A stretch of 64,000 nucleotides of DNA, taken from positions 124,001 through 188,000 of the forward strand of contig NZ_UETB01000004.1 of NCBI RefSeq assembly GCF_900116375.1, in the 5' to 3' direction. Shown here one piece after another: positions 1 through 9,255 of the stretch. A program made the position numbers and the translations under genes. Each line of letters opens with the position of its first letter. The first letter of the stretch is position 1. The notes beneath the pieces are model-generated. The model did no database searches and was not told where the DNA came from. It saw only the letters and a list, made by a program, of their open reading frames with translations. Source of the DNA: Georgenia satyanarayanai. Lineage in GTDB: Bacteria > Actinomycetota > Actinomycetes > Actinomycetales > Actinomycetaceae.

Positions 1-5
1 TGAAC

Positions 6-662
6 ATGAGTTCAACGCCCGGCGAGGAGCTCACCGCCCGCTCCCGGATCCTCCGTGCCGCCGTCCGCCGGTTCGCCGCGGACGGCATGGCGGCGCCACT
101 GCGCGCGGTCGCCGCGGACGCCGGTGTGAGCGCGGGCCTGATCATCCACCACTTCGGCTCGCGCGACGGGCTGCGGGAGGCGTGCGACGCCCACGTCCTG
201 GCGGTGGCCCGCGAGAACAAGGCCCCGGTGCTCGGCGGTGGCGGCGGAGCGGCGGCGATGCTCACGCAGCTGGCGCAGGTCGAGGGGTATGCGCCGGTGG
301 TCGGTTACGTGCTGCGCCGGCTGCAGGCGGGCGGCCCACTGGCCACCCAGCTCGTCGACGGCTTCGTCGGCGACGCCGTCGAGTACCTCCGGCAGGGGGA
401 GGCGGCCGGCGTCGTGCGGCCCAGCAGGTATCCCGAGGCCCGTGCGCGGGTCCTCACCGAGCAGGCGCTCGGCGCCCTGCTCCTCCAGCTGCCCGCCCAG
501 CAGGAGCACCTCGACCTCGACGAGCTGCCCGCCTGGCTGCGCGCCTACTCCGAGCGCATCGTCGGCCCGCTCCTCGAGGTCTACACCGAGCCGTTGCTCA
601 CCGACCGGTCCCTGCTCGACTCCTACGTCGAGAGCCGCACCGGCCACACACCCGAACCCTGA
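6..662 (+). CDS. TetR/AcrR family transcriptional regulator
   Basis: This is a 218-residue one-component repressor. The N-terminal helix-turn-helix spans about residues 10-56: a helix opening with SRILRAAVRRFAADG, then AVAADAGVSAGLIIHHFGS, the usual TetR recognition-helix pattern. The rest is the variable ligand-binding and dimerisation region, for which I cannot name a ligand. The stop is followed 11 bases later by the ATPase of an ABC exporter on the same strand, so the likely role is local control of the exporter genes. Only five bases precede the ATG, so the ribosome site and operator mostly lie outside the window and an upstream start cannot be excluded. Confidence 0.9.
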   Translation: MSSTPGEELTARSRILRAAVRRFAADGMAAPLRAVAADAGVSAGLIIHHFGSRDGLREACDAHVLAVARENKAPVLGGGGGAAAMLTQLAQVEGYAPVVGYVLRRLQAGGPLATQLVDGFVGDAVEYLRQGEAAGVVRPSRYPEARARVLTEQALGALLLQLPAQQEHLDLDELPAWLRAYSERIVGPLLEVYTEPLLTDRSLLDSYVESRTGHTPEP

Positions 663-673
663 CAGGAGACACG

Positions 674-1600
674 ATGTCGGACACCGCCATCCTCGCGCGG
701 GACCTCGTCAAGACCTTCGGTCCCACCCGCGCCCTCGACGGCTTCTCGCTCCACGTCCCGGCGGGGCAGGTCACCGGCTTCCTCGGCCCCAACGGGTCGG
801 GCAAGTCGACGACCATCCGCGTCCTGCTCGGCATGCTCCGCGCGGACTCGGGCACCGCGCAGGTCCTCGGCCGGGACCCGTGGAGCGACGCCGTCGCCGT
901 CCACCGGCGCCTCGCCTACGTCCCGGGCGACACGAGCCTGTGGCCGAACCTCACGGGCGGCGAGGCGATCGACGTCCTCACCCGGCACGAGACGGGCACC
1001 GCCCACCGCCACCGGCGCGCCGAGCTGCTCGAGCGCTTCGAGCTCGACCCCACCAAGCGGACGCGCACCTACTCCAAGGGCAACCGTCAGAAGGTCGCGC
1101 TCGTCGCGGCACTGTCCCGCGACGCCGAGCTCTACCTGCTCGACGAGCCGACCTCCGGCCTGGACCCCCTCATGGAGGCCGTCTTCACCGAGGAGGTCCG
1201 ACGCCTGCGGGACCGGGGGCGCACCGTGCTCCTCTCCAGCCACATCCTCGCCGAGGTCGAGAAGCTCTGCGACACCGTGACGATCATCCGCGCGGGCCGC
1301 GACGTCGAGAGCGGCACCCTGGCCGAGCTGCGCCACCTCACCCGCTCCACCGTCACGGCCACGACGACGGCGGACCTCGACCGCGTCCGGCGGGCACCGG
1401 GGGTGCACGACCTCGCCGTCGACGGCGGCCGGCTCCGCTTCGACGTCGACGACACCGCCGTCCCGCAGCTGCTCCCCGTGCTCGCTGAGCTCGGCGTGCA
1501 CAACCTCACCATCACCCCGCCCTCGCTCGAGGACCAGTTCCTGCGCCACTACGGCGACGAGCCCGAGCACCAGACCACAGGGCGGAGGGCCGCACGATGA
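674..1600 (+). CDS. ABC exporter ATP-binding protein
   Basis: A 308-residue cytoplasmic ATPase of the ABC-2 exporter class (DrrA/CcmA-like). Walker A is GPNGSGKST near residue 38, the signature region is degenerate (YSKGNRQKVALVAAL, with SKGNRQ in place of LSGGQ, as in many drug-exporter ATPases), and Walker B with its catalytic Glu is LYLLDEPTSGLD. A C-terminal domain of about 90 residues follows, typical of this class. The ATG at 674 has AGGAG 5-6 bases upstream; longer in-frame upstream reading runs back through the regulator gene and is not credible. Its stop overlaps the permease start as ATGA, so the two are translationally coupled. The substrate is unknown; multidrug or natural-product efflux is an inference from the family. 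Confidence 0.92.
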   Translation: MSDTAILARDLVKTFGPTRALDGFSLHVPAGQVTGFLGPNGSGKSTTIRVLLGMLRADSGTAQVLGRDPWSDAVAVHRRLAYVPGDTSLWPNLTGGEAIDVLTRHETGTAHRHRRAELLERFELDPTKRTRTYSKGNRQKVALVAALSRDAELYLLDEPTSGLDPLMEAVFTEEVRRLRDRGRTVLLSSHILAEVEKLCDTVTIIRAGRDVESGTLAELRHLTRSTVTATTTADLDRVRRAPGVHDLAVDGGRLRFDVDDTAVPQLLPVLAELGVHNLTITPPSLEDQFLRHYGDEPEHQTTGRRAAR

Positions 1601-3249
1601 CGACGACGAGCACCGCCCCGGCCACCACCGCGCACGCGAGGGCCGACGGCGGTGAGCTCCTCACCGGCACGGGCCGGCTGCTGCGCCTGTTCCTGCGGGT
1701 CTCGCGCCGGCAGATCGTCATCTGGGCGCTCGCCTTCGCCGCCCTCGTCGCCGGCTCGGTGGCCACGCTCGAGGACACCTACCCGGACGCGCAGGCGCTG
1801 CAGGCCCGCGCCGCCCTCATGGACAGCCCCGCCGCCGTGATGATGACCGGGCCCGCGTTCGCGCTGGACGACTACACCTTCGGCGCGATGCTCGCCAACG
1901 AGCTCTCGCTGTGGGTGTTCCTGCCGGCCGCGATCATGAGCGTGCTCCTCGTCGTGCGTCACACCCGCGGCGAGGAGGAGTCCGGCCGCCTGGAGATGCT
2001 GCGCTCACTGCCCGTGGGCCGCTTCGCACCGGCGCTGGCCGCCGTGCTCACCGTCACGGTCGCCAACCTCGCCGTGGGTGCCGCCGTCACGGGCGCGCTC
2101 GTGGGGACCGGGATGGCCGTGGCGGACTCCGTGGCGTTCGGCGTCGCTACGGCACTCACCGGGCTCCTCTTCGGCGCGGTCGCCGCGGTCACGGCGCAGC
2201 TCACCGAGCACGCCCGGGCCGCCTCCGGCATGGCGCTGGGGACGGTGGCCGTCGCGTTCCTCCTCCGCGGGATCGGCGACGTCATCGAGCCGCAGGGCTC
2301 CTGGCTGTCGTGGCTCTCGCCCTTCGCGTGGGCGCAGCAGACCCGCCTCTACGTCGACCTGCGCTGGTGGCCGTTGGCGGTGTCGGCCCTCGTGACCGTC
2401 GTGCTGCTCGGCCTCGCGGTCTCCCTCGCGCGGCAGCGCGACCTCGGCGCCGGGCTACGGCCCGCCCGGCCGGGCCCGGGCGCCGCGTCCCGGTCGCTGC
2501 TCGCACCCACCGGCCTCGTCCGGCGCCTTGTGTCCGGCACCTTCGTCGGCTGGGCCGTAGCCCTGTTCCTCTTCGCGCTCGCGTTCGGGACGCTCGCGAG
2601 CTCCCTCGAGGGCATGGTCGCCGACACCCCCGCGGTGGGGGAGTGGATCGACCTCGACCTCAGCGACCTCACCCGCTCCTTCGCGGCGGTCATGCTCGGG
2701 TTCCTCGCCGTCGGGCCCGCCGCGCTCGTCGTCTCCGGGGTCCTGCAGCTGCGCGCGGAGGAGCGGGCGGGCCGGGTGGAGGGACTGCTCGTCTCGGGCA
2801 GCTCGCGCACCGCCCTCCTCGTCCGGTGGGTCACCGTCGTCCTCGTTGCGACCCTCCTCGTCCAGGTGCTCATCGGGCTCGGCGTGGGAGCCGGCGTCGC
2901 ACTGGCCACCGGTGAGACCGGCTGGGTCGGTGAGCTCGTCCTCGCCGCCCTCGCCCACCTGCCCGCGGTCCTGCTCGTCGGCGCGCTCGCGGTGGCGCTG
3001 TACGGCCTCGTCCCGCGGGCGGCCGGCCTCGCGTGGGCGCTGGTGGTGTGGGCGGCGGTCGTCGCCGTCCTCGGGGACCTCCTCGGGCTGCCGGGCTGGG
3101 CCCGCGACGTCTCACCGCTCGCCCACACCCCCGCGGTGCCCGACGCGGACCCCGCCGTCGCCCCGCTGCTCGTCATGTCCGGGCTGGCCGTCCTGCTCCT
3201 GCTCGCCGGCCTGCTCGGGCTGCGCCGCCGGGACGTCGGGAGCGCCTGA
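1597..3249 (+). CDS. ABC-2 type exporter permease (TnrB3-like)
   Basis: A 550-residue integral membrane protein with about twelve hydrophobic segments in two halves, separated by a hydrophilic stretch near residues 280-305. This matches the fused permeases that partner a single ATPase in actinobacterial exporters of polyketide-type compounds. It begins inside the ATPase stop codon (ATGA), giving a TetR-ATPase-permease unit in which the regulator presumably senses an exported compound. No soluble extracytoplasmic domain is seen. The substrate cannot be read from sequence. Confidence 0.87.
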   Translation: MTTTSTAPATTAHARADGGELLTGTGRLLRLFLRVSRRQIVIWALAFAALVAGSVATLEDTYPDAQALQARAALMDSPAAVMMTGPAFALDDYTFGAMLANELSLWVFLPAAIMSVLLVVRHTRGEEESGRLEMLRSLPVGRFAPALAAVLTVTVANLAVGAAVTGALVGTGMAVADSVAFGVATALTGLLFGAVAAVTAQLTEHARAASGMALGTVAVAFLLRGIGDVIEPQGSWLSWLSPFAWAQQTRLYVDLRWWPLAVSALVTVVLLGLAVSLARQRDLGAGLRPARPGPGAASRSLLAPTGLVRRLVSGTFVGWAVALFLFALAFGTLASSLEGMVADTPAVGEWIDLDLSDLTRSFAAVMLGFLAVGPAALVVSGVLQLRAEERAGRVEGLLVSGSSRTALLVRWVTVVLVATLLVQVLIGLGVGAGVALATGETGWVGELVLAALAHLPAVLLVGALAVALYGLVPRAAGLAWALVVWAAVVAVLGDLLGLPGWARDVSPLAHTPAVPDADPAVAPLLVMSGLAVLLLLAGLLGLRRRDVGSA

Positions 3250-3351
3250 CGCCGCCCCCGGCGCAGGTGCGCGTTCACCGTCCGGACACCCGGTGGACCT
3301 ACCGTGGGCGGCCGGGCCGCGCACCGCGCCCGGCTGGAGGAGGAGACGGCC

Positions 3352-4629
3352 GTGAACAGCGCAGGTGAGGACCGCCTGGCCCGACGGCTGGGCACGGGGG
3401 ACGCCGTCGTCATCGGGCTGTCCTCGATGGTCGGTGCCGGGGTCTTCGCGGCCTTCGCGCCGGCGGCGGCCGCGGCCGGCTCCGGGCTCCTCCTCGGGCT
3501 CGCGGTCGCCGGGCTCGTCGCCTGGTGCAACGCGACGGCCTCCGCCCAGCTCGCCGCGCAGTACCCCACGTCCGGGGGCACCTACGTCTACGGCCGCGAG
3601 CGGCTCGGACCGTGGCCCGGCTTCCTCGCCGGCTGGTCCTTCGTCATCGGCAAGACCGCGAGCTGCGCCGCCATGGCGCTGACCTTCGCCGCCTACGCGG
3701 CCCCGCCGGGGTGGGAACGACCGTTCGCGGCGCTCGCGGTCCTGGCCCTCGCCGCCGTCAACTACGCCGGCGTCACCCGGACCGCCGCGCTCGCCCGCGC
3801 GGTCGTCGCCGTCGTCGTCGTGGTGCTTCTCCTCGCCGTGGGCGTCGGGGCGGGCACGGCGGGCGGCGGCGGGCAGCAGCTCGTGCCGGGCGACCTGTCC
3901 TGGTCGGGTGTCCTGCAGTCGGCGGGCCTCCTCTTCTTCGCCTTCGCCGGCTACGCGCGAGTCGCGACGCTGGGGGAGGAGGTGCGCGACCCGGAGCGGG
4001 CGATCCCCCGGGCGATCCTCGCGGCGCTGGGCCTGGCGCTCGTGCTCTACGCGCTCGTGGCCGGCATGCTCCTGCTCGCCCTGGGCCCGGAGCGGCTGGC
4101 GGCCTCCACGGCGCCGGTGGCCGAGGCCGTCGCCGGGACCTGGCTCGCGCCGCTCGCGCGCGTCGCGGCGGCGCTCGCGGCGCTCGGCGCGCTGCTCGCC
4201 CTCCTCGCCGGGATCGGCCGGACGAGCCTGGCCATGGCCCGGAACGGGGACCTGCCCCGGTGGCTCTCCGCTGTGCACCCGCGCTTCCGGGTGCCGCACC
4301 GCGCCGAGGTGGTGCTCGCCGTCGTCGTGGCCGTCCTCGTGCTGCTCGTCGACCTGCGGGAGGCGATCGGCTTCTCCTCCTTCGGGGTGCTGCTCTACTA
4401 CACCGTGGCCAACGCGGCGGCCCTCACCCAGCCCCCGGAACGGCGGCGGTTCCCGCGGGCGCTGCAGGTCCTGGGCGTGGCGGGCTGCCTCGCGCTCGTC
4501 GCGACCCTGCCGGTGACGGCGGTGGTGGGCGGCGCCGTCGTCCTCGTCGCCGGGGCCGCCTACCGCGCCGTCGTGCAGCGGTCCCGGCCCGGTCAGGAAG
4601 GACGCGGACGGCGGGTGACCCGCCGGTAG
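3352..4629 (+). CDS. APC superfamily amino acid permease
   Basis: A 425-residue permease with about twelve membrane segments. The first helix carries GLSSMVGAGVFAAF, the glycine-rich unwound motif (GxG[I/V]F type) that binds substrate in APC transporters. The GTG at 3352 was chosen because GGAGGAGG lies about seven bases upstream; an in-frame ATG at 3304 has no ribosome site and would add an unconserved Arg-rich stretch. The C-terminus overlaps the convergent MFS gene by 37 bases, so the last dozen codons are read on both strands. Substrate (amino acid, polyamine or similar) is not determinable. The 102 bases upstream show no clear promoter. Confidence 0.88.
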   Translation: MNSAGEDRLARRLGTGDAVVIGLSSMVGAGVFAAFAPAAAAAGSGLLLGLAVAGLVAWCNATASAQLAAQYPTSGGTYVYGRERLGPWPGFLAGWSFVIGKTASCAAMALTFAAYAAPPGWERPFAALAVLALAAVNYAGVTRTAALARAVVAVVVVVLLLAVGVGAGTAGGGGQQLVPGDLSWSGVLQSAGLLFFAFAGYARVATLGEEVRDPERAIPRAILAALGLALVLYALVAGMLLLALGPERLAASTAPVAEAVAGTWLAPLARVAAALAALGALLALLAGIGRTSLAMARNGDLPRWLSAVHPRFRVPHRAEVVLAVVVAVLVLLVDLREAIGFSSFGVLLYYTVANAAALTQPPERRRFPRALQVLGVAGCLALVATLPVTAVVGGAVVLVAGAAYRAVVQRSRPGQEGRGRRVTRR

Positions 4630-5960
4630 GCGCGGTCCCACCAGTGCTCCGTCTGCGGGACGACCACACGCTCCCCGCGGGCCATCCGCTCGAGGATGTC
4701 CGCCCGCACCCCGAGGAGCGTGAGGAGGAGCGCGAGCGTGGACACGACGGCGATGAACCCGATGGAGGCCACCGCCCACCGGTAGTCGAGCAGGCTGGGG
4801 TCGGCGCCACCGGAACGCAGGTCCAGGACGCGTCCGACGACGATCGCCGCGATCATCGCTCCCGCGAACCCGCCGGCGTTGACCAGGCCCGTCGCCGTCG
4901 AGATCCGCACCGGGGCGTTGTAGTCGCGGGCGATGTGGAAGCCGATCTGGGACCCCGGGCCGCCGACCGCGAGCATGACGAAGGCGATGGTGACGACGCC
5001 GTGGGGCGGCTGGCCGCCCGGCCACAGGACGAGCAGGGCGATGGCGCAGATCCCCAGGACGGCGACGACGACCGCCATGGGGGAGCGCCACGTCGGCCGT
5101 CGTCCGGCGAGCGGACCGACGACGAAGCTCATCGCGAGCGTGCCGAGGACGAAGATCGACAGCTGGGAGGCGGCGGCGGCGTCGGAGTACCCGAGCCCTG
5201 CGGTGAGGTAGGGGTAGCCCCACACCAGGGAGACGACGACGCCGGGCGCCATCGTGGCCTGGTGGGTCCAGAAGCCCAGTCGTGTCTCGCGCCGTGCCCA
5301 CGCCTCGCGCACCTCTGCGACGGCCCGCCGGGGCACGGTCGGGACGTCCGTGGCGGCAACCGTGCGGTACGGGGCGGCGACGGCGGGCCGGAGCAGGAGC
5401 AGCGCGTAGACGAGCGAGGCACCGGCGGTGATGGCGAAGGTGCGCGTCCACCCGAGCCAGCCGAGTGCGGCCACGAGCGGGACGGTGGCGGCGAGGTTGC
5501 CGGCCATGCCGATGAGCCCGGTGAGCATCGTGAGCACGGCGTAGCGGTGGTGGGGGAACCACATGGCGGCCAGCCGCAGGACGGCGATGAAGACGGCGGC
5601 GTCGCCGATGCCGAGCAGCCCGCGGGCCGCGAGCGCGAGGGGGTAGGTGGTGGCGAGCGCGAAGCCCAGCTGCGCCGTCCCGAGCACCAGCGTGGCGACG
5701 AACAGGACCCGGCGCGGACCGAACCGGTCGATCGCGAGTCCGGCGGGCACCTGCATGACGGCGTACAGGCCGAGCTGGACCATGACGAACGAGCCGAGCT
5801 GGGTGGCCGTGATGCCGAGACGGTCCACCGCGTCCGGGCCGGCGACGCCGAGGGAGGCGCGGTGGAGGAGGGCGAGGAAGTAGACCCCGCCGCCGGTCAG
5901 CCACACGGCCCACGCCGAGCGGCGGGCGCGGTCACCGAAGCGGGACAGGGGCGTGGTCAC
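4593..5960 (-). CDS. MFS transporter
   Basis: A 455-residue major facilitator protein with twelve predicted membrane segments. The loop between helices 2 and 3 reads AGLAIDRFGPRRVLFVA, the MFS motif A variant (GxLaDrxGrr). The GTG start at 5960 gives VTTPLSRFGDRARR; a much longer in-frame extension upstream lies over the opposite-strand MFS gene and is a reading shadow. It is divergent from the neighbouring DHA2-type MFS gene with about 70 bases between starts, so the two may share regulatory DNA. The C-terminal tail is basic and tryptophan-containing. Substrate unknown. Confidence 0.88.
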   Translation of the reverse strand: MTTPLSRFGDRARRSAWAVWLTGGGVYFLALLHRASLGVAGPDAVDRLGITATQLGSFVMVQLGLYAVMQVPAGLAIDRFGPRRVLFVATLVLGTAQLGFALATTYPLALAARGLLGIGDAAVFIAVLRLAAMWFPHHRYAVLTMLTGLIGMAGNLAATVPLVAALGWLGWTRTFAITAGASLVYALLLLRPAVAAPYRTVAATDVPTVPRRAVAEVREAWARRETRLGFWTHQATMAPGVVVSLVWGYPYLTAGLGYSDAAAASQLSIFVLGTLAMSFVVGPLAGRRPTWRSPMAVVVAVLGICAIALLVLWPGGQPPHGVVTIAFVMLAVGGPGSQIGFHIARDYNAPVRISTATGLVNAGGFAGAMIAAIVVGRVLDLRSGGADPSLLDYRWAVASIGFIAVVSTLALLLTLLGVRADILERMARGERVVVPQTEHWWDRAYRRVTRRPRPS

Positions 5961-6032
5961 GATGGACCATGATCCCACTCGGCCGTGACGGTCGTAGCAT
6001 CGGAGCACACCAGCAGATGAGAGGCGGTCACC

Positions 6033-7475
6033 CTGAGCCCGGCGGACGACGGCACCACTCCCGACCCGCGGCGCTGGCGCATCCTCGCGGTGCTGCTCGT
6101 GGCGATCTTCATGTCGCTCGTGGGCGTGAGCATCATCAACGTCGTCCTGCCCTCGATCCAGCGTGGGCTCGGGGCCTCGGACTCCGAGCTCCAGTGGGTG
6201 CTCACCGGGTACGCGCTCACGTTCGGCGTCGTCCTCGTCGCGGCCGGCCGGGCGGGGGACATCCTCGGTCGGGGCCCGCTGTTCATCGCCGGCGTCGCCC
6301 TGTTCACGCTGTCCTCGGTCGCCGGCGGCCTCGCCCCCGACCCGCTGAGCCTCAACATCGCCAGGGTGGTCCAGGGGCTGGCCTCGGGCCTGCTCAACCC
6401 CCAGGCCGTCGGGATGATCCAGCAGTACTTCCGCGGTCCTGAGCGGGGGCGGGCCTACGGCGCGCTCGGCAGCGTCATCGGGGTGTCCGTCGCGATCGGC
6501 CCCGTCATCGGCGGGCTCATCGTCCAGCTCGCCGGGGAGGCGCAGGGCTGGCGGTGGACCTTCCTCGTCAACGTGCCCGTCGGCGTCGTCGCCATCGTCC
6601 TGGCGCTGCGCTGGCTGCCCCGGCCGCTGTGGACCCCGCGCGGCCCCGGCTCCCGCTCGGTGGTCCGCGACCTCGACCCGGTGGGGGCCGTGCTCCTCGG
6701 CCTCGCGGTGCTCGCGCTGCTCCTGCCCTTCGTCGAGCGCAGCATGGGACCGGCGGGCTGGCTCGTGCTGCCCGGCGGCGTCGTGCTGCTCGCGCTGTGG
6801 GCGTGGTGGGAGCGGCGCTACCGGGACGGCGGGCACGCACCGATGGTCGACCTCGCCCTGTTCCGGGTCCGCAGCTTCACCACCGGCACGCTCATCGCCG
6901 GCCTGTACTTCATGGGCGTGACGAGCGTGTGGGTGCTCGTGGCGCTCTACGTCCAGGACGGCCTGGGCCGCAGCGCCCTCGAGGCGGGGCTCATCGGGAT
7001 GCCGGCCGCCGTCCTGTCCGCGTTCACGGCGAACTGGTCCGGCAGACGGGTGACCCGCCTCGGTCGGACCATCGTCGTCGCCGGGATCTGCAGCGCGATC
7101 GTCGGCCTGGGGCTGAGCATCGCCCTCGTCCAGCTCGTCGACGCCGGCCACGCGAGCGTGTGGTGGATGCTCCTCACGCTCGCGTTCATCGGCGGCGCCC
7201 AGGGGCTGGTCATCACCCCGAACCAGACGATCACGCTGGGGGAGGTGCCCCTCGAGTACGCGGGCAGCGCCGGCGGCGTGCTCCAGACCGGCCAGCGCAT
7301 CGGTACCGCGATGGGGCTGGGCATCATCACCGCCGTCGCCTTCGCGGTGCTCGACGGCTCGGGCTGGCCGCTCGCCGTCACCGCCGGGTTCGGGACGACG
7401 GCGGCACTGCTGCTCGTCACCCTCGTGGTCGCCGTCCTCGACGTCCGGAGGGGGACGGCGACCGACGCGTCCTAG
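6033..7475 (+). CDS. MFS transporter, DHA2 (14-helix) type
   Basis: A drug:H+ antiporter-2 family efflux protein of about 480 residues. Helix 1 carries SLVGVSIINVVLPSIQ (motif D1 type), the 2-3 loop has GRAGDILGRGPLF (motif A), and helix 5 holds GPVIGGLIVQ (motif C, antiporter signature). A GTG at 6090 lies inside helix 1 and would remove the conserved RRWRILAVLLVAIF lead-in, so translation should begin upstream. No ATG or GTG is available in frame; a CTG at 6033 sits 8-9 bases after GAGAGG and gives a hydrophilic N-terminus (SPADDGTTPDPRRW), so I place the start there with moderate confidence. Its stop shares CTAG with the convergent SulP gene. Confidence 0.85.
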   Translation: MSPADDGTTPDPRRWRILAVLLVAIFMSLVGVSIINVVLPSIQRGLGASDSELQWVLTGYALTFGVVLVAAGRAGDILGRGPLFIAGVALFTLSSVAGGLAPDPLSLNIARVVQGLASGLLNPQAVGMIQQYFRGPERGRAYGALGSVIGVSVAIGPVIGGLIVQLAGEAQGWRWTFLVNVPVGVVAIVLALRWLPRPLWTPRGPGSRSVVRDLDPVGAVLLGLAVLALLLPFVERSMGPAGWLVLPGGVVLLALWAWWERRYRDGGHAPMVDLALFRVRSFTTGTLIAGLYFMGVTSVWVLVALYVQDGLGRSALEAGLIGMPAAVLSAFTANWSGRRVTRLGRTIVVAGICSAIVGLGLSIALVQLVDAGHASVWWMLLTLAFIGGAQGLVITPNQTITLGEVPLEYAGSAGGVLQTGQRIGTAMGLGIITAVAFAVLDGSGWPLAVTAGFGTTAALLLVTLVVAVLDVRRGTATDAS

Positions 7476-9016
7476 GACTCCCCGGCGAGGTGCCCGGCGA
7501 GGCGCGCGTGACGCTCGGCGCTGGCCTCGTTGAGCCCGGTGATGGTGACGTTCTTGCCCTTGGCGGCGTACTTCGTCGTGATCGCGTCGAGCGTCGCGAC
7601 GGTCGACGCGTCCCAGATGTGCGACTGGGACATGTCGATGACGACGTTCGTGGGGTCGCCGGTGTAGTCGAACTGGTAGACGAGGTCGTTGGACGAGGCC
7701 CACAGCAGCTCACCCACGACGGCGTACACGCGGGTGTCCTCGTCCGGGTGGGCCACCTCGACGACCTCGGTGAAGTGCGCGACCCGGTTGACGAACATGA
7801 CGGCCGCGACGACGACGCCGGTGAGGACCCCGTAGGCGAGGTTGTGGGTCACGACCGTGACGAGGACGGTCGAGAGCATGACGGTCGTCTCGCTCTTGGG
7901 CATGCGGCGCAGCGTGGCGGGCTGCACGGAGTGCCAGTCGAAGGTGGCGACCGAGACCATGACCATGACCGCCACGAGGGCCGCCATGGGGATCTGGGCG
8001 ATGACGTCGCCGAAGCCGACGACGAGGATGAGCAGGAAGAGGCCGGCGAGGAAGGTCGAGATCCGCGTGCGGGCACGGGAGGCCTTGACGTTGATCATCG
8101 TCTGGCCGATCATCGCGCAGCCACCCATGCCGCCGAAGAAGCCGGTGATGACGTTCGCGGCGCCCTGGCCCCAGGCCTCACGGGTCTTGTTGGAGTGGGT
8201 GTCGGTGACGTCGTCGACGAGCTTGGCGGTCATGAGCGACTCCAGCAGGCCGACCAGCGCCATCGCCACGGCGAAGGGACCGATGATCTGCAGCGTCTCC
8301 AGGGTGAGCGGGACGTCCGGGAGGAACAGCGAGGGCAGGGAGTCGGGCAGCTCGCCCTGGTCGCCGACGTTCGGGACGTTGACGGCGAAGGCCACCGTCA
8401 CCGCGGTGAGCACGACGATCGCCACGAGCGGGGCGGGGACAACGGTGGTGAGCCGGGGCAGGAGGACCATGACGGCGATGCCCACCGCGACCATGGCGTA
8501 CACCGCCCACGGCACGTCGGTGAGGTAGGGCAGCTGGGCGGTGAAGATGAGGATGGCCAGCGCGTTGACGAAGCCGACCATGACGCTGCGCGGGATGAAC
8601 CGCATGAGCCGCGCGACGCCGAGCACCCCGAGGAGCACCTGGATGACACCGGCGAGGATGACGGTGGCGATGAGGTAGTCCATCCCGTACTCGCGCACGA
8701 CCGGTGCGATGACGAGCGCGATCGCACCGGTCGCCGCGGAGATCATGGCCGGACGGCCACCGAGGAAGGCGATGGAGACGGCCATCGTGAAGGAGGCGAA
8801 GAGGCCCACGCGGGGGTCCACGCCGGCGATGATCGAGAAGGAGATGGCCTCCGGGATGAGCGCCAGCGCCACGACCAGGCCGGCCAGGACCTCGGTCCGC
8901 AGCCGCCGGGGGTCGCGCAGGGCGCCGAGCACGGAGGTGACGTCCTGGGTGCGGACCATCCGGCGTTCCATCGGGCCGCGGTCGGGTCGGCGCATGCCGG
9001 CGAAGGGTGAGGTCAC
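7472..9016 (-). CDS. SulP family anion transporter with STAS domain
   Basis: A 514-residue inner-membrane transporter. The N-terminal two-thirds holds the SulP core with EAISFSIIAGVDPRVGLFASF near residues 55-75 (family hallmark) and GGMGGCAMIGQTMINVKAS further on. A cytoplasmic STAS domain occupies roughly residues 395-510, with IDMSQSHIWDASTVATLD matching the STAS nucleotide-binding loop region. Members carry sulfate, bicarbonate, dicarboxylates or other anions; the substrate is not evident. The GTG start has GGGAGA five bases upstream. It is divergent from a MerR regulator, and a candidate MerR site lies in the shared region, so that regulator may control it. Confidence 0.9.
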   Translation of the reverse strand: MTSPFAGMRRPDRGPMERRMVRTQDVTSVLGALRDPRRLRTEVLAGLVVALALIPEAISFSIIAGVDPRVGLFASFTMAVSIAFLGGRPAMISAATGAIALVIAPVVREYGMDYLIATVILAGVIQVLLGVLGVARLMRFIPRSVMVGFVNALAILIFTAQLPYLTDVPWAVYAMVAVGIAVMVLLPRLTTVVPAPLVAIVVLTAVTVAFAVNVPNVGDQGELPDSLPSLFLPDVPLTLETLQIIGPFAVAMALVGLLESLMTAKLVDDVTDTHSNKTREAWGQGAANVITGFFGGMGGCAMIGQTMINVKASRARTRISTFLAGLFLLILVVGFGDVIAQIPMAALVAVMVMVSVATFDWHSVQPATLRRMPKSETTVMLSTVLVTVVTHNLAYGVLTGVVVAAVMFVNRVAHFTEVVEVAHPDEDTRVYAVVGELLWASSNDLVYQFDYTGDPTNVVIDMSQSHIWDASTVATLDAITTKYAAKGKNVTITGLNEASAERHARLAGHLAGES

Positions 9017-9148
9017 GAGGTCTCCCGTGGTCGAAGGCGCGCACGCCCGGTGGTCAGGGTCGGGTGGCGCGCCGTCGGGCCAGGTCGGTGAGCGGCGAGG
9101 GGCAGGACGGTCGTCCGTGCCCGCACGCGCTGTGCTCCGTGGACAACC

Positions 9149-9163
9149 CTAACGTAACGTCAG
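9149..9163. promoter_or_regulatory. Candidate MerR-type operator in the SulP/merR gap
   Basis: The 239-base gap between the divergent SulP and merR genes is otherwise GC-rich and featureless but contains CTAACGTAACGTCAG. Read on the minus strand this is a TGACGTTACGTTAG string running into TAGGGT, which could be the -10 box of the SulP promoter. Many actinobacterial MerR regulators bind TGACGTTACGT-like sequences, so this is a plausible site. The assignment is inferred from position and resemblance only. Confidence 0.45.
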
Positions 9164-9255
9164 AGTGCTGCCCACATGATCTCGCTCACCACGCGTCCGC
9201 CGGGTCGTGCGGCCTCGATAGAGTCGGGGCTCGAACGCAGGAGAGGACGTCCGCG

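Noticed and set aside
12-647. Long open frame opposite the TetR gene
   Set aside because: Low-complexity Arg/Gly/Ala product on the opposite strand of a clear gene; a GC-rich reading shadow. The same applies to many other long opposite-strand and alternative frames in the window.
5961-7703. Long N-terminal extension of the minus-strand MFS protein
   Set aside because: It would overlap the entire DHA2 gene and is Arg/Glu/Asp-rich without homology; the GTG at 5960 fits the first membrane helix.
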